From: Isosphaeraceae bacterium
Lineage (GTDB): Bacteria > Planctomycetota > Planctomycetia > Isosphaerales > Isosphaeraceae
Assembly: GCA_026004735.1 (NCBI GenBank)
Contig: BPJS01000001.1
Location: 1,054,001-1,118,000 of the forward strand
DNA length: 64,000 nucleotides
Direction of reading: 5' to 3'
In this document: in pieces, positions 1 through 9,439 of the stretch
Layout: each line of letters begins with the position of its first letter
Numbering within the stretch: position 1 is the first letter of the stretch
The notes under the pieces: model-generated
Databases searched by the model: none
What the model saw: only the letters and a program-made list of their open reading frames with translations
Told to the model about the DNA's origin: nothing
Made by a program: the position numbers and the translations under genes

Positions 1-258
1 CGGCTCGAGCGCACCCGTCAGCGCCTCGACATGATGAATACGTTGACGAAGCTCATCCATCAAAACCCGGAAGATCCACTTCCCCGCTATCAGATGGGCC
101 AGCTTGCCGTTGAGGGCGGCCTGGACGCCCTCGCTTTCCGCTGCTTCCAGGCCGCCCTTGACCTCGACCCAAAATTCCAACTTGCGCGCGACGCCCTCGC
201 CAAACTCCCACCGGAAGCCGCCAACCAGTCGAACGCCCCCAGCGCCCCCCGCAATTGA
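1..258 (+). CDS. TPR-containing protein, 3' end only
   Basis: The reading frame is open from the first base of the window, so this is the C-terminal 85 codons of a gene that starts upstream; the ATG at 31 is probably internal. The visible residues form a helix-turn-helix pair of the TPR kind (LPRYQMGQLAVEGG followed by ALAFRCFQAALDLDPKFQLARDAL), with the typical small-residue and terminal Pro spacing. It ends in a short Ser/Asn/Pro-rich tail and a TGA stop. TPRs mediate protein-protein contacts; nothing here shows the partner. The next gene is convergent on the minus strand, 71 bases away. Confidence 0.6.
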   Translation, partial: RLERTRQRLDMMNTLTKLIHQNPEDPLPRYQMGQLAVEGGLDALAFRCFQAALDLDPKFQLARDALAKLPPEAANQSNAPSAPRN

Positions 259-329
259 CCTCACCCCCCAATTCCCGCCCGTGAGGCACTGCCTCCCTCC
301 ACAACCCCGCGCAAGCCGTTCCGCCCAGC

Positions 330-1682
330 TCAGAGTCGAACCGGTCCAGTCAGACCTTCGCTTCCACCGACTGACCCATCCCTCGCACTCCGACCATCCG
401 CCGGATCGCTCTCCGTCTCAGCGTGTTGCAGCCTCCGCAGCGCACTTTGAATCGCGGGGTCAGTCGGATTGGTCGCCAGCGCCGCCCGGTACCACCCTCG
501 GGCCAGGTCGAGCCGACCAATCGCCTCGCACGCGGCCGCCAGTCGCGGCGGCAGACTCGGGTCGGCCCGATTTTGCTCCGAACGGCACAACTCCAGGATC
601 GCCGTCAAGGCTCGATGCCGCTCCGCGGCCCGATTCACTTCATCGGCTTGCTCAGTTTTCCCTTGCCGGCGCAACGCCAACGCCAACCCCTGAAGCGCTT
701 CCACATTGGCCGGGTCTCGATCCAGCGACGCCCGAAACGCCTCCACCGCCCGGCTGAGATCACCACGCCGTAAGGCCAACTGCCCCCGCAAACGCTGCCG
801 ATCCGGGTTGTTGTCCGGCCCCTCGGCCACCAGCCGCTCCGCCTCCTCCAGATCCGACCGATGCCAGGCGAGCCGCGCCCGCAAAACCCGAGCCTCGGGG
901 TCCGTCTCCGGCAAATCCGCTAGGACGGACTCACTGGCCTCCAGCTCGCCCGCACGCAGCAACACCTCGGCTAACGCCAACCGCGACCAGCGATCCTCCG
1001 GATCGGCCGCGACGATCCGCTCAAGATCCGCCCGTACCCCGGTGTTGATCCAGATATCCTCCAACGCCAAGGTCCACACCAGCATCTCGTGAAAGCTCAA
1101 ACCGGCCACCTCGGCCAGTTTCCGAAACTGTTCGTCCAGCTCCCGCCGCCTCGCCTGCATCCCGTAGACGTAGATCAGCCCTCGCCGCGCCGCCACCTCG
1201 ATCCCCAACGACTCCTCCGGGGCTGTACCCTCCCCAGCCACCGCCAGTGCGTCCAAAAACCGACGCTCGGCCCGCGCCAGCCGCGAAGCCCTCAACTCCG
1301 CCTGACCGGCCAGGATCCACGCCCGCCCCGCCCGCGGATCCGAGGGCGAAACCTCCGCGACCCACCGCAACGCCTCCTCCGGCCGTCCTCGACCCAGCGC
1401 CACTTCCGCCCGCAACAACACCCAATCCGGCGTCCGGCTCAGCCGCTCCAACGCCGCCTCCGCCTCATCCCACCGCTGCGCACGAATCGCTAGCCGGGCC
1501 TGCCGTTCCCACGCCGCCGCGCTCGCATCGTCCGGCCACCCCCCACGCCAGACCGCAACCGCCGCACCCAACCCGACAATCGCCCCCAAGACCACGAGCG
1601 GAATCGTCGTCTTCCCAAGACTCCGACATCCCCGCGTCGAGCGGCATGACATGGCGAGACCGATGACTTTGGACGCGTTCAT
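330..1682 (-). CDS. membrane-anchored TPR repeat protein
   Basis: This is a 450-residue protein with one hydrophobic segment near the N terminus (about residues 24-46, TTIPLVVLGAIVGLGAAVAV), followed by tandem TPR-like helical pairs over almost all of the rest, for example RWDEAEAALERLSRTPDW, RPEEALRWVAEVSP and DLSRAVEAFRASLDRDPANVEAL. The layout predicts an anchored protein with a large soluble TPR scaffold, probably on the outer face of the cytoplasmic membrane. No catalytic motif is visible. The ATG at 1682 has no clear Shine-Dalgarno, and an in-frame ATG lies 30 bases downstream at 1652. It lies 57 bases downstream of mqnE on the same strand and could be co-transcribed, but no functional link is evident. 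Confidence 0.75.
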   Translation of the reverse strand: MNASKVIGLAMSCRSTRGCRSLGKTTIPLVVLGAIVGLGAAVAVWRGGWPDDASAAAWERQARLAIRAQRWDEAEAALERLSRTPDWVLLRAEVALGRGRPEEALRWVAEVSPSDPRAGRAWILAGQAELRASRLARAERRFLDALAVAGEGTAPEESLGIEVAARRGLIYVYGMQARRRELDEQFRKLAEVAGLSFHEMLVWTLALEDIWINTGVRADLERIVAADPEDRWSRLALAEVLLRAGELEASESVLADLPETDPEARVLRARLAWHRSDLEEAERLVAEGPDNNPDRQRLRGQLALRRGDLSRAVEAFRASLDRDPANVEALQGLALALRRQGKTEQADEVNRAAERHRALTAILELCRSEQNRADPSLPPRLAAACEAIGRLDLARGWYRAALATNPTDPAIQSALRRLQHAETESDPADGRSARDGSVGGSEGLTGPVRL

Positions 1683-1739
1683 CCGGGACGATCGCTTGCA
1701 TTATCGACCCAGGTCCCGCCGCCGAGAAGCCCGGCTCCG

Positions 1740-2915
1740 CTAGCGACGACTGCCGGCCAAGAGCGGGGGTCCGCCCACCGCCGCGCCAATCTGCCAGGCC
1801 GCTCCCTCGCGTTCCACCCGTCGGTAGAGCGTATCTCGCTCGATCGGCTCCCGCCCCGCCTCCTCAATCAATCGCCGAATTTCCTCGGCCGAAACCTCCT
1901 GCGGCGTGTCCGCCCCGGCTTCGTGATATATCTTCTCGTGCACAACCGTCCCATCAATGTCATCCGCCCCAAACGCCAGCGCCACCTGCGCCGTCTTCAG
2001 CCCCAACATCACCCAATACGCCTTGATGTGCGGCACATTGTCCAGCATCAACCGGCCTATGGCCATCATCCGCAGATCCATCACCCCCGACGGCTTCGGA
2101 ATCTCCTCCATCCGCGAATTGTCCGGATGAAACGCCAGAGGAATGAACGTCTGAAACCCGCCGGTCTCATCCTGCAACGCCCGCAGCCGCAGCAGATGAT
2201 CAATCCGATGCTCGGCCCGCTCAATGTGCCCGTAAAGCATCGTCGCGTTGGAGTGCAAACCCAACCGGTGCGCGGTCCGATGCACCTCAAGCCACTTCTC
2301 CGTCGAGGCTTTCGCCCCGCAAATCCGCTCCCGCACCTCGGGATGAAAAATCTCCGCTCCGCCCCCCGGCAAGCTCCCAAGCCCCGCGTCGATCAGCCGC
2401 TTCAACACGTCCTCAATCGCCATCCGCCCAATCTTGGCAAACCACTCAATCTCCACCGCCGTGTACGCCTTGACGTGAATCGCCGGTGCGGCCTGCTTCA
2501 CCCACCGCACCACATCCACATACCACGAAAACGGCAGCTTGTGATGTAGCCCCCCCACAATGTGCAGCTCGGTCGCTCCCCGCGCCTGAGCCTGCTGGGC
2601 ACGCTCCCGCACCTGGGCCTCAGTCATCACATACGCGCGCTCGTCATTCAAGTCCGCCCGAAACGCGCAAAAATCACACCGATAAACGCAGACATTCGTC
2701 GGATTCAAATGCGTGTTGATGTTATAATACGCAGCATTGCCATGCAGCCGCTCCCGCACAGCGTTGGCCAGAGCCCCCAGCCCCAGCAAGTCCGGCGTCC
2801 GCTCCAGAACCAGACCATCCTCGAACGATAAACGCTCTCCGGCTCCGAGCTTGCGTCGGATCGGTTCCAGACTCGGGTCGCAGAGCCGGATCTCATTCAT
2901 CGCCAGCCGCCCCAT
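1740..2915 (-). CDS. mqnE: aminodeoxyfutalosine synthase (radical SAM, menaquinone)
   Basis: MqnE joins 3-[(1-carboxyvinyl)oxy]benzoate to S-adenosylmethionine to make aminodeoxyfutalosine, an early step of futalosine-route menaquinone synthesis in the cytoplasm. The radical SAM [4Fe-4S] motif CxxxCxxC is present at residues 76-83 (CVYRCDFC), in the context NTHLNPTNVC typical of the MqnE/MqnC/CofH group. GSLPGGGAEIF and SNATMLYGH also match MqnE. The length of 391 residues is normal. The first ATG is closely preceded by GGGAGG; an in-frame ATG at 2900 is the alternative start. The late menaquinone homologues ubiE, ubiX, ubiA and ubiD lie about 9 kb away in the same window, which supports this route. 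A CofH or MqnC paralogue is less likely because of length and context. Confidence 0.9.
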   Translation of the reverse strand: MGRLAMNEIRLCDPSLEPIRRKLGAGERLSFEDGLVLERTPDLLGLGALANAVRERLHGNAAYYNINTHLNPTNVCVYRCDFCAFRADLNDERAYVMTEAQVRERAQQAQARGATELHIVGGLHHKLPFSWYVDVVRWVKQAAPAIHVKAYTAVEIEWFAKIGRMAIEDVLKRLIDAGLGSLPGGGAEIFHPEVRERICGAKASTEKWLEVHRTAHRLGLHSNATMLYGHIERAEHRIDHLLRLRALQDETGGFQTFIPLAFHPDNSRMEEIPKPSGVMDLRMMAIGRLMLDNVPHIKAYWVMLGLKTAQVALAFGADDIDGTVVHEKIYHEAGADTPQEVSAEEIRRLIEEAGREPIERDTLYRRVEREGAAWQIGAAVGGPPLLAGSRR

Positions 2916-3111
2916 AGCCTCCCAATCCTCAACGTCTTTACAAAAGTTTTAGTCGAAATTGAACGTCGCATCAAGCGTCCCCCCTCGGAGTCGACCGGTG
3001 CGTCGTCCGGCTGGGTGGTCCGCCAGGGCTGGCCGCGGGCGACCCCTGGCCCAAGCCGCCCCGGCCGGTGACAATCAACGCATGGAACCCTCAGGACCCG
3101 GAGCCTCTGCC

Positions 3112-3957
<846 letters not shown>

Positions 3958-4036
3958 ACCAGCTCCCCCAGCCGTCTCGGCGCCCGCTCGCCAATCCGAT
4001 GCCCACCGGGCGGCCGGCCCCGGATCGAGGCCCGCG

Positions 4037-5269
4037 CTAGCCTTCGCTCGTGAATGGCTCCCCGGCCTGGCCTCCTGTGATCTCCGACCCCGATCCGACA
4101 ACCCGCTCCGTCTGCGTGGCGATCATACGCTCCTCGTCGGTCGGCACCACCAGGACTTTGATCGCCGACCCCTCCGCCGAGATCAACGGTCCGTGCGCAG
4201 CGTTACGCTCCGCGTCCAGCCTCAGCCCTAGCCATGCCAGCCGCTCGCAAATCGCCGCGCGCACCTTCGCGGCGTTCTCGCCGATCCCCGCCGTGAAAAC
4301 CAGCCCATCCATACCCCCCAGCGCCACCGCTAGATAACCGACCGTGCCCGCCACCCGGTGCACAAAATACCCGATCGCTTCCCGTGCCTCGGCCGCCCCG
4401 CTGGCCAGCAAATCCCGCATGTCCCCGCTGATCCCCGACAACCCCTTCAAGCCCGACTCCCGGTTCAATAGCCCTTCCAGTCGTTCCGCCGTCCATCCCT
4501 CCCGTATCAAATAAGTCAAAACGCCTGGATCGATCTGCCCACAGCGCGTTCCCATCGGCACCCCATCGGTCGGCGTAAAGCCCATCGTCGTCTCCACCGA
4601 CCGCCCATCTCGGATCGCGCACAGACTCGCCCCGTTGCCCAGATGCGCCACCACCAGCCGCCCCCGCACGAGCTCCGGCTCCTCACGCTTCAGCCGCCAA
4701 ATCACCGACTCATAGGATATTCCGTGAAACCCATAGCGCCGGATCCCTTCGGCGTAAAACCTTCGCGGCAATGCGTAGGTATCGCATTCCCAGGGCTTAC
4801 GGCGGTGAAATGCCGTGTCGAAACAGGCCACCTGCGGCACGCCAGGATACGCCTCGACCGCTGCGTCGATCCCGGCCAGATTGGCCGGGCCGTGCAGCGG
4901 CGACAACCGGCCGATCGACTCCAGGTATCTTCGCACCTCGGGCGTGACCAGGACTGGTTCGGCATATCTCATCCCGCCGTGAACCACACGATGCCCGATC
5001 GCCCCAGGCACAAAGCCCGGCCGCCACTGCGCAAGCCCCTCGACCACCAGCCCGACCGCGGCAACGTGATCCTCCGGCCCGCCTCCTGCCGGCCAGGCGT
5101 AATCGGCGATCGGGCGGTTCCGACCCGCCTCGCGAAACCGGGCCGCCGCCCGCCCGGTTCCGATCCCCTCGACCTGCCCGCCCCAGAGCTCCCGAACCTC
5201 GGTTCCCTCGACCGCGAACACCGACGCCTTCAGGCTCGACGAACCCGCGTTGAGCACCAGCACGTCCAT
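4037..5269 (-). CDS. ackA: acetate kinase
   Basis: Acetate kinase interconverts acetate plus ATP with acetyl phosphate plus ADP in the cytoplasm. Family signatures are clear: VLVLNAGSSSLKASVF at the N terminus (Asn7), CFDTAFHRRKP in the middle, VVAHLGNGASLCA, MGTRCGQIDPGVL, and VFTAGIGENAA for nucleotide binding. The length of 410 residues is normal. The gene begins 37 bases after the stop of the 2-oxoglutarate semialdehyde dehydrogenase gene on the same strand, so it is likely the last gene of the hydroxyproline operon. No phosphotransacetylase gene (pta) is in the window. Why acetate kinase would be co-transcribed with hydroxyproline breakdown is not obvious from sequence. Confidence 0.95.
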   Translation of the reverse strand: MDVLVLNAGSSSLKASVFAVEGTEVRELWGGQVEGIGTGRAAARFREAGRNRPIADYAWPAGGGPEDHVAAVGLVVEGLAQWRPGFVPGAIGHRVVHGGMRYAEPVLVTPEVRRYLESIGRLSPLHGPANLAGIDAAVEAYPGVPQVACFDTAFHRRKPWECDTYALPRRFYAEGIRRYGFHGISYESVIWRLKREEPELVRGRLVVAHLGNGASLCAIRDGRSVETTMGFTPTDGVPMGTRCGQIDPGVLTYLIREGWTAERLEGLLNRESGLKGLSGISGDMRDLLASGAAEAREAIGYFVHRVAGTVGYLAVALGGMDGLVFTAGIGENAAKVRAAICERLAWLGLRLDAERNAAHGPLISAEGSAIKVLVVPTDEERMIATQTERVVGSGSEITGGQAGEPFTSEG

Positions 5270-5306
5270 CGTTGCCCCGACCCCTTCGGCCTTCCGCTCG
5301 GTCTGG

Positions 5307-6887
5307 CTACCCCAGTCGAATCACTCCATCCACCAGCCGCACCAGTCCCCGCGGATTGTTCTCGCGCAACTCCTCCGGCAGCAGTGGCTCGGGCGCATCC
5401 TGGTAACAGACCGGCCGCGCAAACCGCCGGATCGCCCGCGTCCCCACCGAGGTCGAGATCCCATCCGAGGTCGCCGGGTACGGCCCTCCGTGATGCATCG
5501 CCTCACACACCTCGACCCCGGTCGGCAATCCGTTGAAGACCAGCCGCCCGACCTTGCTTTTCAACACGTCCACCAGCTCGGTCGCTCCGGCCCAGTCGTC
5601 CGCCTCGCCGTGCACCGACGCTGTCAACTGGCCCTCGAGCACCCGCGCCGACTCGAGCATTGCCTCCAGCCCCGCGCAGCGGACCACCAGCGTCGCCGGC
5701 CCAAACACCTCCTCACCGAGCGCTCGGTTCGCCAGGAAGCTCGCCGCATCGGTCTCAAACAACGCCGTTCCTCCCCGCAGACCGGCCCCTTCGCGTGGCC
5801 CACGCGCCACCAGCCGAACTCCCGGCAGCTTCGCAACCGTCTCCACCCCCTCCCGATAGGCTCGGCAGATATCCTCAGTCAACATCACGCCGGCGGGCGT
5901 CGCGGCCATCAACTCGCCCAGCCGGGCCACCAGACGGTCGCCTGCCTGACCTTCCGGCACGAACACCAGTCCCGGATTGGTGCAGAACTGCCCCACGCCC
6001 AGCGTCACCGAGCCATGCAACCGCTCCGCGATCACCTCGCCCCGCGCCGCCACCGCTCCTGGCAAGACAAAGACCGGGTTGACGCTCCCCATCTCCGCAT
6101 ACACCGGAATCGGTACCGGCCGCGCCGCCGCCGCGTCCATCAACGCCCGGCCTCCCGAACGCGACCCCGTAAATCCCACCGCCTTGACTCGCGGGTCCTT
6201 CACCAGCGCCATCCCCAGCTCCCGCCCGGAGCCAAACAGCAGCGAGAAAACCCCTTCGGCAAACCCAAGCCGCTGCGCCGCCTCTTGCACCACCAACCCC
6301 ACCAACTCCGAGGTCCCCAGGTGCCCCTGGTGCGCTTTGACAATCACCGGGCATCCCGCCGCCAGTGCCGACGCCGTGTCACCCCCTGCCACCGAAAACG
6401 CCAACGGAAAATTGCTCGAACTGAAAACCACCACCGTCCCCAGCGGCTCGAGCATCGAACGCACATCCGGCTTCGGTACCGGCTTCCGCTCGGGATCCGC
6501 GTGGTCAATCCGCGCATCGACCCAATGGCCTTCCTCGACCACCCGGGCAAACAGCCTCAACTGGCCCGTCGTCCGGCCTAGTTCGCCCACCAGCCGGGCC
6601 TCGGTCAGCGCCGTCTCCCGCATCGCGCGGCCCACGATCTCGTCCCGGTTCGCCTCGATTCCGTCAGCGATCGCTCGCAGCAACGCCACCCGCCGCACTG
6701 CCGGTTCCCGGCGATAAAGCCCCGCCGCTCTATCCGCCAAGGCCACCGCCCGATCTATCTCCTCCGGCGTCGCCACCCGATAGACCGGTTCCAACGACTC
6801 CCCCGTCGCCGGATCCTTCACCCGCACCGGCGCCCCATCCACCCCACCACGCCCATAACCAATCAGCGACGTTCCCATCAATTCCAT
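5307..6887 (-). CDS. 2-oxoglutarate semialdehyde (2,5-dioxovalerate) dehydrogenase
   Basis: This aldehyde dehydrogenase oxidises 2-oxoglutarate semialdehyde to 2-oxoglutarate, the last step of hydroxyproline breakdown. The start at 6887 is fixed by AGGAGG six bases upstream; a TTG at 6914 would add nine residues and overrun that site. With this start the protein has 526 residues, right for the family. The catalytic Cys is about residue 302 (GVGQFCTNPG) and the general-base Glu about 265 (YAEMGSVNP). The active-site region resembles the NADP-preferring 2,5-dioxovalerate dehydrogenase group rather than betaine or succinate semialdehyde enzymes. Its place directly downstream of the deaminase that makes its substrate supports the call; without that context an aldarate-pathway role would be equally possible. 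Confidence 0.88.
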   Translation of the reverse strand: MELMGTSLIGYGRGGVDGAPVRVKDPATGESLEPVYRVATPEEIDRAVALADRAAGLYRREPAVRRVALLRAIADGIEANRDEIVGRAMRETALTEARLVGELGRTTGQLRLFARVVEEGHWVDARIDHADPERKPVPKPDVRSMLEPLGTVVVFSSSNFPLAFSVAGGDTASALAAGCPVIVKAHQGHLGTSELVGLVVQEAAQRLGFAEGVFSLLFGSGRELGMALVKDPRVKAVGFTGSRSGGRALMDAAAARPVPIPVYAEMGSVNPVFVLPGAVAARGEVIAERLHGSVTLGVGQFCTNPGLVFVPEGQAGDRLVARLGELMAATPAGVMLTEDICRAYREGVETVAKLPGVRLVARGPREGAGLRGGTALFETDAASFLANRALGEEVFGPATLVVRCAGLEAMLESARVLEGQLTASVHGEADDWAGATELVDVLKSKVGRLVFNGLPTGVEVCEAMHHGGPYPATSDGISTSVGTRAIRRFARPVCYQDAPEPLLPEELRENNPRGLVRLVDGVIRLG

Positions 6888-6967
6888 CGCCCGCCTCCTG
6901 ACAGCCAAACACAACCTCGTCTACGAAACGTCCCGTCCACCTCACCCATGCCCCCCAGATCCATGGC

Positions 6968-7861
6968 CTAGACCCGCGGCCGCGTCCTCAACGCCGCCCG
7001 CACAACCCGCAAACACTCCTCCCGCTCCCCGCCGTCCAACTCCAGCCGCGGCGGGCGCACCCGCTCATGGCCCATCCCCACTTCCTGCTGCACCAGCTTG
7101 ATCCGTTGCACAAACGTCGGCACGGTATCCATCCTCAGGAGCGGCAAAAACCAGCGATACAACTCCCAGGCCTCCGTTCGCTGCCCCGCCCGCGCCCGCT
7201 CGAACAGCGCCACCGACTCCCGCGGCAGCGCATTGACCAGTCCGGCAACCCAGCCCACCGCTCCCGCCTCCACCCCTTCGACGATCAGGTCGTCCACCCC
7301 GACGAATAACGCCAGCCGCTCCCCCACCAACTCCCGGATCGCCGTGATCCGCCGCACATCCGCGCTCGACTCCTTGACCGCCTCCAGTTGGGCATACTCG
7401 GCCGCCAATTCGGCGATCTGCTCTGGTACGAAATCGGTGCGGTAGGCGATCGGATTGTTGTAGAGCATGCACGACAACCGGGTCGCCCTCAAAACCGCCC
7501 CGACATGAGCCTTCGTCTCCCGCCAGTCGCCGACGTAGACATACGGCGGCAAAACCATCAATCCCCGGCAGCCGGCCGCTTCAGCCATCCGCGCTAGCCC
7601 GACGGCCTCGGCCGTCGATAGAGCCGCGATGCCGGCTACCACCGGGACCCGATCCCCGACCGCGCCCACAACCGTCTCGATCACCGCGCGCTTCTCATCG
7701 CCAGTCAGCGTCGCTCCCTCTCCCAGCGAACCGAGCACCACCAACCCCGAACTCCCCTGATCCACCAGCCACCGCGCATGCTCGGCCAGAAAGCCATGAT
7801 CGATCTCTAGATCGCCGCGAAAGGGCGTCGTCATCGCCGGGAATACGCCGTCCCACTTCAT
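6968..7861 (-). CDS. DHDPS-family 1-pyrroline-4-hydroxy-2-carboxylate deaminase
   Basis: A class I aldolase of the dihydrodipicolinate synthase/NAL superfamily, 297 residues from the ATG at 7861. The Schiff-base Lys is residue 163 (AVKESS) and the conserved Tyr is residue 134 (LYNNP). The GxGE loop (LGSLGEGATLT) is present around residues 43-53. The ATG overlaps the stop of the upstream dehydrogenase subunit as ATGA, so translation is probably coupled. From its neighbours I infer that it deaminates 1-pyrroline-4-hydroxy-2-carboxylate to 2-oxoglutarate semialdehyde, as LhpC-type enzymes do. Family membership is certain. The exact reaction rests on context; true DapA is less likely in this setting. 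Confidence 0.85.
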   Translation of the reverse strand: MKWDGVFPAMTTPFRGDLEIDHGFLAEHARWLVDQGSSGLVVLGSLGEGATLTGDEKRAVIETVVGAVGDRVPVVAGIAALSTAEAVGLARMAEAAGCRGLMVLPPYVYVGDWRETKAHVGAVLRATRLSCMLYNNPIAYRTDFVPEQIAELAAEYAQLEAVKESSADVRRITAIRELVGERLALFVGVDDLIVEGVEAGAVGWVAGLVNALPRESVALFERARAGQRTEAWELYRWFLPLLRMDTVPTFVQRIKLVQQEVGMGHERVRPPRLELDGGEREECLRVVRAALRTRPRV

Positions 7862-9153
7862 CCGCCATTCCCTCCCGTTCCCAATTCCATGAGCGTTTCC
7901 AGCCGCGCGACCGTCGCCGGCGGCCGCACCCGATCCGGTTCCCAACTCCACAAAAATCGGCACGCCGCGCCACACACCCGCCCCTGGCACGGCCCCATCC
8001 CACACCGCGTCATCAACTTGGCCTCCCGAGCCGTTCGCCACGTACGCAACCGCCCATACGTGACATCCTCACAACGACACACGATCGTATCATCATCCGC
8101 TAGCGTCTTCAGCTCCGCTCGTAAAGCAAACGCCTGTGCCAGCATCGCCCCAAACCGACGCCACCGATCACGCAGGCCGTAAAGCGCCTCGGCCTCGGCT
8201 CGCCGCCCCGCCGCCGCGTAACCCGCCACCCGCCCCTCGACCAGCGCGGCTTCGGCACCCTTGACCCCGGTCGCTTCGCCAGCCGCGTAGACACCGCTCA
8301 ACCCCGTCTCCTGATCCAAACCGACCTCCACCCCCTCCCAACCCGGCTCGTCCCGCGTCCCGCACCCCAGCAGACGCGCCAGCTCCAGGTTCGGAACCAG
8401 GCCAAATCCAAACGCTACCAGGTCGCACTTCAGCTCCCGCCGGCTCGTTCCGTCGGTCACCGTCACCACCGCCCAATCTCCCTCCGACCGCGTCACCGCC
8501 GGCCACCAACCGCACCAGTACGGTACCCCCGCCAGCCGCGCCCGCAAACCGATCGCCTGCACCAGCTTTGCCGGATACCGGATCAGCCCGGCTCCGAACC
8601 GCCGGACCGACTCCCACGACGCTTGCTCAGCAAGGACCACCACCACCCCGCCGGCCGCCGTGACCCCCTCCGCCAACGCCCATAACAACGGGCCGCTACC
8701 CACGATCGCCACCCGCTTCCCTGCCACCGGCCAGCCCGACTTTACGAGTGTCTGCAGCCCGCCCACCCCCATCACATGGGGCGCCGTCCATCCCGGAAAG
8801 GGCAAGAACCGGTCCCGCGCACCAGTCGCCAGGATCAGCGCCTCGTAGCCAATCCGCCACGCCCCCCGTCGATCCTCTGCCACCAGCCAACCCGCCCCAT
8901 CTCCCCCCACAACCGAGACCCCAACCCGAACTGTAACCCCGGCTGCCTCCAGCCTCTTCAGCCAGCGCCGCGCTTTTTCCGAATGCGGACGCTCTGCCTC
9001 CCCGCGCCAGATCTGACCACCCAGCCACGGGCTTTCATCGATCAGCCCCACCCGCTTGCCCGATTCCGCCGCCGCCGTCGCCGCAGCCACCCCCGCCGGT
9101 CCGCCCCCAACCACCACCACGTCGTACGCTTCGTCCCGCCTCTGCCTACTCAT
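7858..9153 (-). CDS. hydroxyproline dehydrogenase, FAD/NAD(P) and [2Fe-2S] subunit
   Basis: A pyridine-nucleotide-disulfide oxidoreductase fold with an N-terminal FAD motif (YDVVVVGGGPAGVAAATAA), a second dinucleotide motif (RVAIVGSGPLLWALAEG) and a C-terminal BFD-like [2Fe-2S] domain with Cys residues in CRCEDVTYG and RCGMGPCQGRVCG. This is the plan of the large accessory subunit of heteromeric amino-acid dehydrogenases (LhpE, HcnB and OoxA relatives). The ATG at 9153 overlaps the stop of the small [2Fe-2S] subunit by 8 bases; an upstream TTG at 9162 is possible. Its 3' end overlaps the deaminase start. I infer that it transfers electrons from the FAD subunit encoded at 9440-10597 within a membrane-associated complex. 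Confidence 0.85.
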   Translation of the reverse strand: MSRQRRDEAYDVVVVGGGPAGVAAATAAAESGKRVGLIDESPWLGGQIWRGEAERPHSEKARRWLKRLEAAGVTVRVGVSVVGGDGAGWLVAEDRRGAWRIGYEALILATGARDRFLPFPGWTAPHVMGVGGLQTLVKSGWPVAGKRVAIVGSGPLLWALAEGVTAAGGVVVVLAEQASWESVRRFGAGLIRYPAKLVQAIGLRARLAGVPYWCGWWPAVTRSEGDWAVVTVTDGTSRRELKCDLVAFGFGLVPNLELARLLGCGTRDEPGWEGVEVGLDQETGLSGVYAAGEATGVKGAEAALVEGRVAGYAAAGRRAEAEALYGLRDRWRRFGAMLAQAFALRAELKTLADDDTIVCRCEDVTYGRLRTWRTAREAKLMTRCGMGPCQGRVCGAACRFLWSWEPDRVRPPATVARLETLMELGTGGNGG

Positions 9154-9385
9154 CGGCCTCAATCTCCATCCCCTCCTGGCACGCCACGAGACACCCCCGC
9201 TGATGGGCCTGACCGTTGATCGTCACCCGACACTCATAGCAAACCCCGATCCCGCACAACGGCCCCCGCGGCTCCTGTATTACCGAACGCCGACTCCAGA
9301 GCCGCCCAGCGCGCGCCACCGCCACCGCCACAACCATCCCGGCCGAAACCTCCACCTCCGTCCCATTGACCCGAACCCGCATCAC
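9146..9385 (-). CDS. hydroxyproline dehydrogenase, small [2Fe-2S] subunit
   Basis: A 79-residue (2Fe-2S) ferredoxin-fold protein. Cluster ligands fit C44-x4-C49-x2-C52-x12-C65 (CGIGVCYEC, then RGC), the pattern of the small subunit of LhpBEF, HcnABC and SoxA-type dehydrogenases. A further Cys at 69 is not expected to be a ligand. It sits between the two flavoprotein subunit genes, as in heteromeric hydroxyproline dehydrogenase operons, and overlaps the next gene. Two consecutive ATG codons are available at 9385 and 9382. It is expected to carry electrons between flavins and has no catalytic role on its own. Confidence 0.85.
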   Translation of the reverse strand: MMRVRVNGTEVEVSAGMVVAVAVARAGRLWSRRSVIQEPRGPLCGIGVCYECRVTINGQAHQRGCLVACQEGMEIEADE

Positions 9386-9439
9386 CCGCCACCTTTCCCC
9401 TCGCCGGCCCGATCCCGTCGCCCTCGTGCCGACGGCCGA

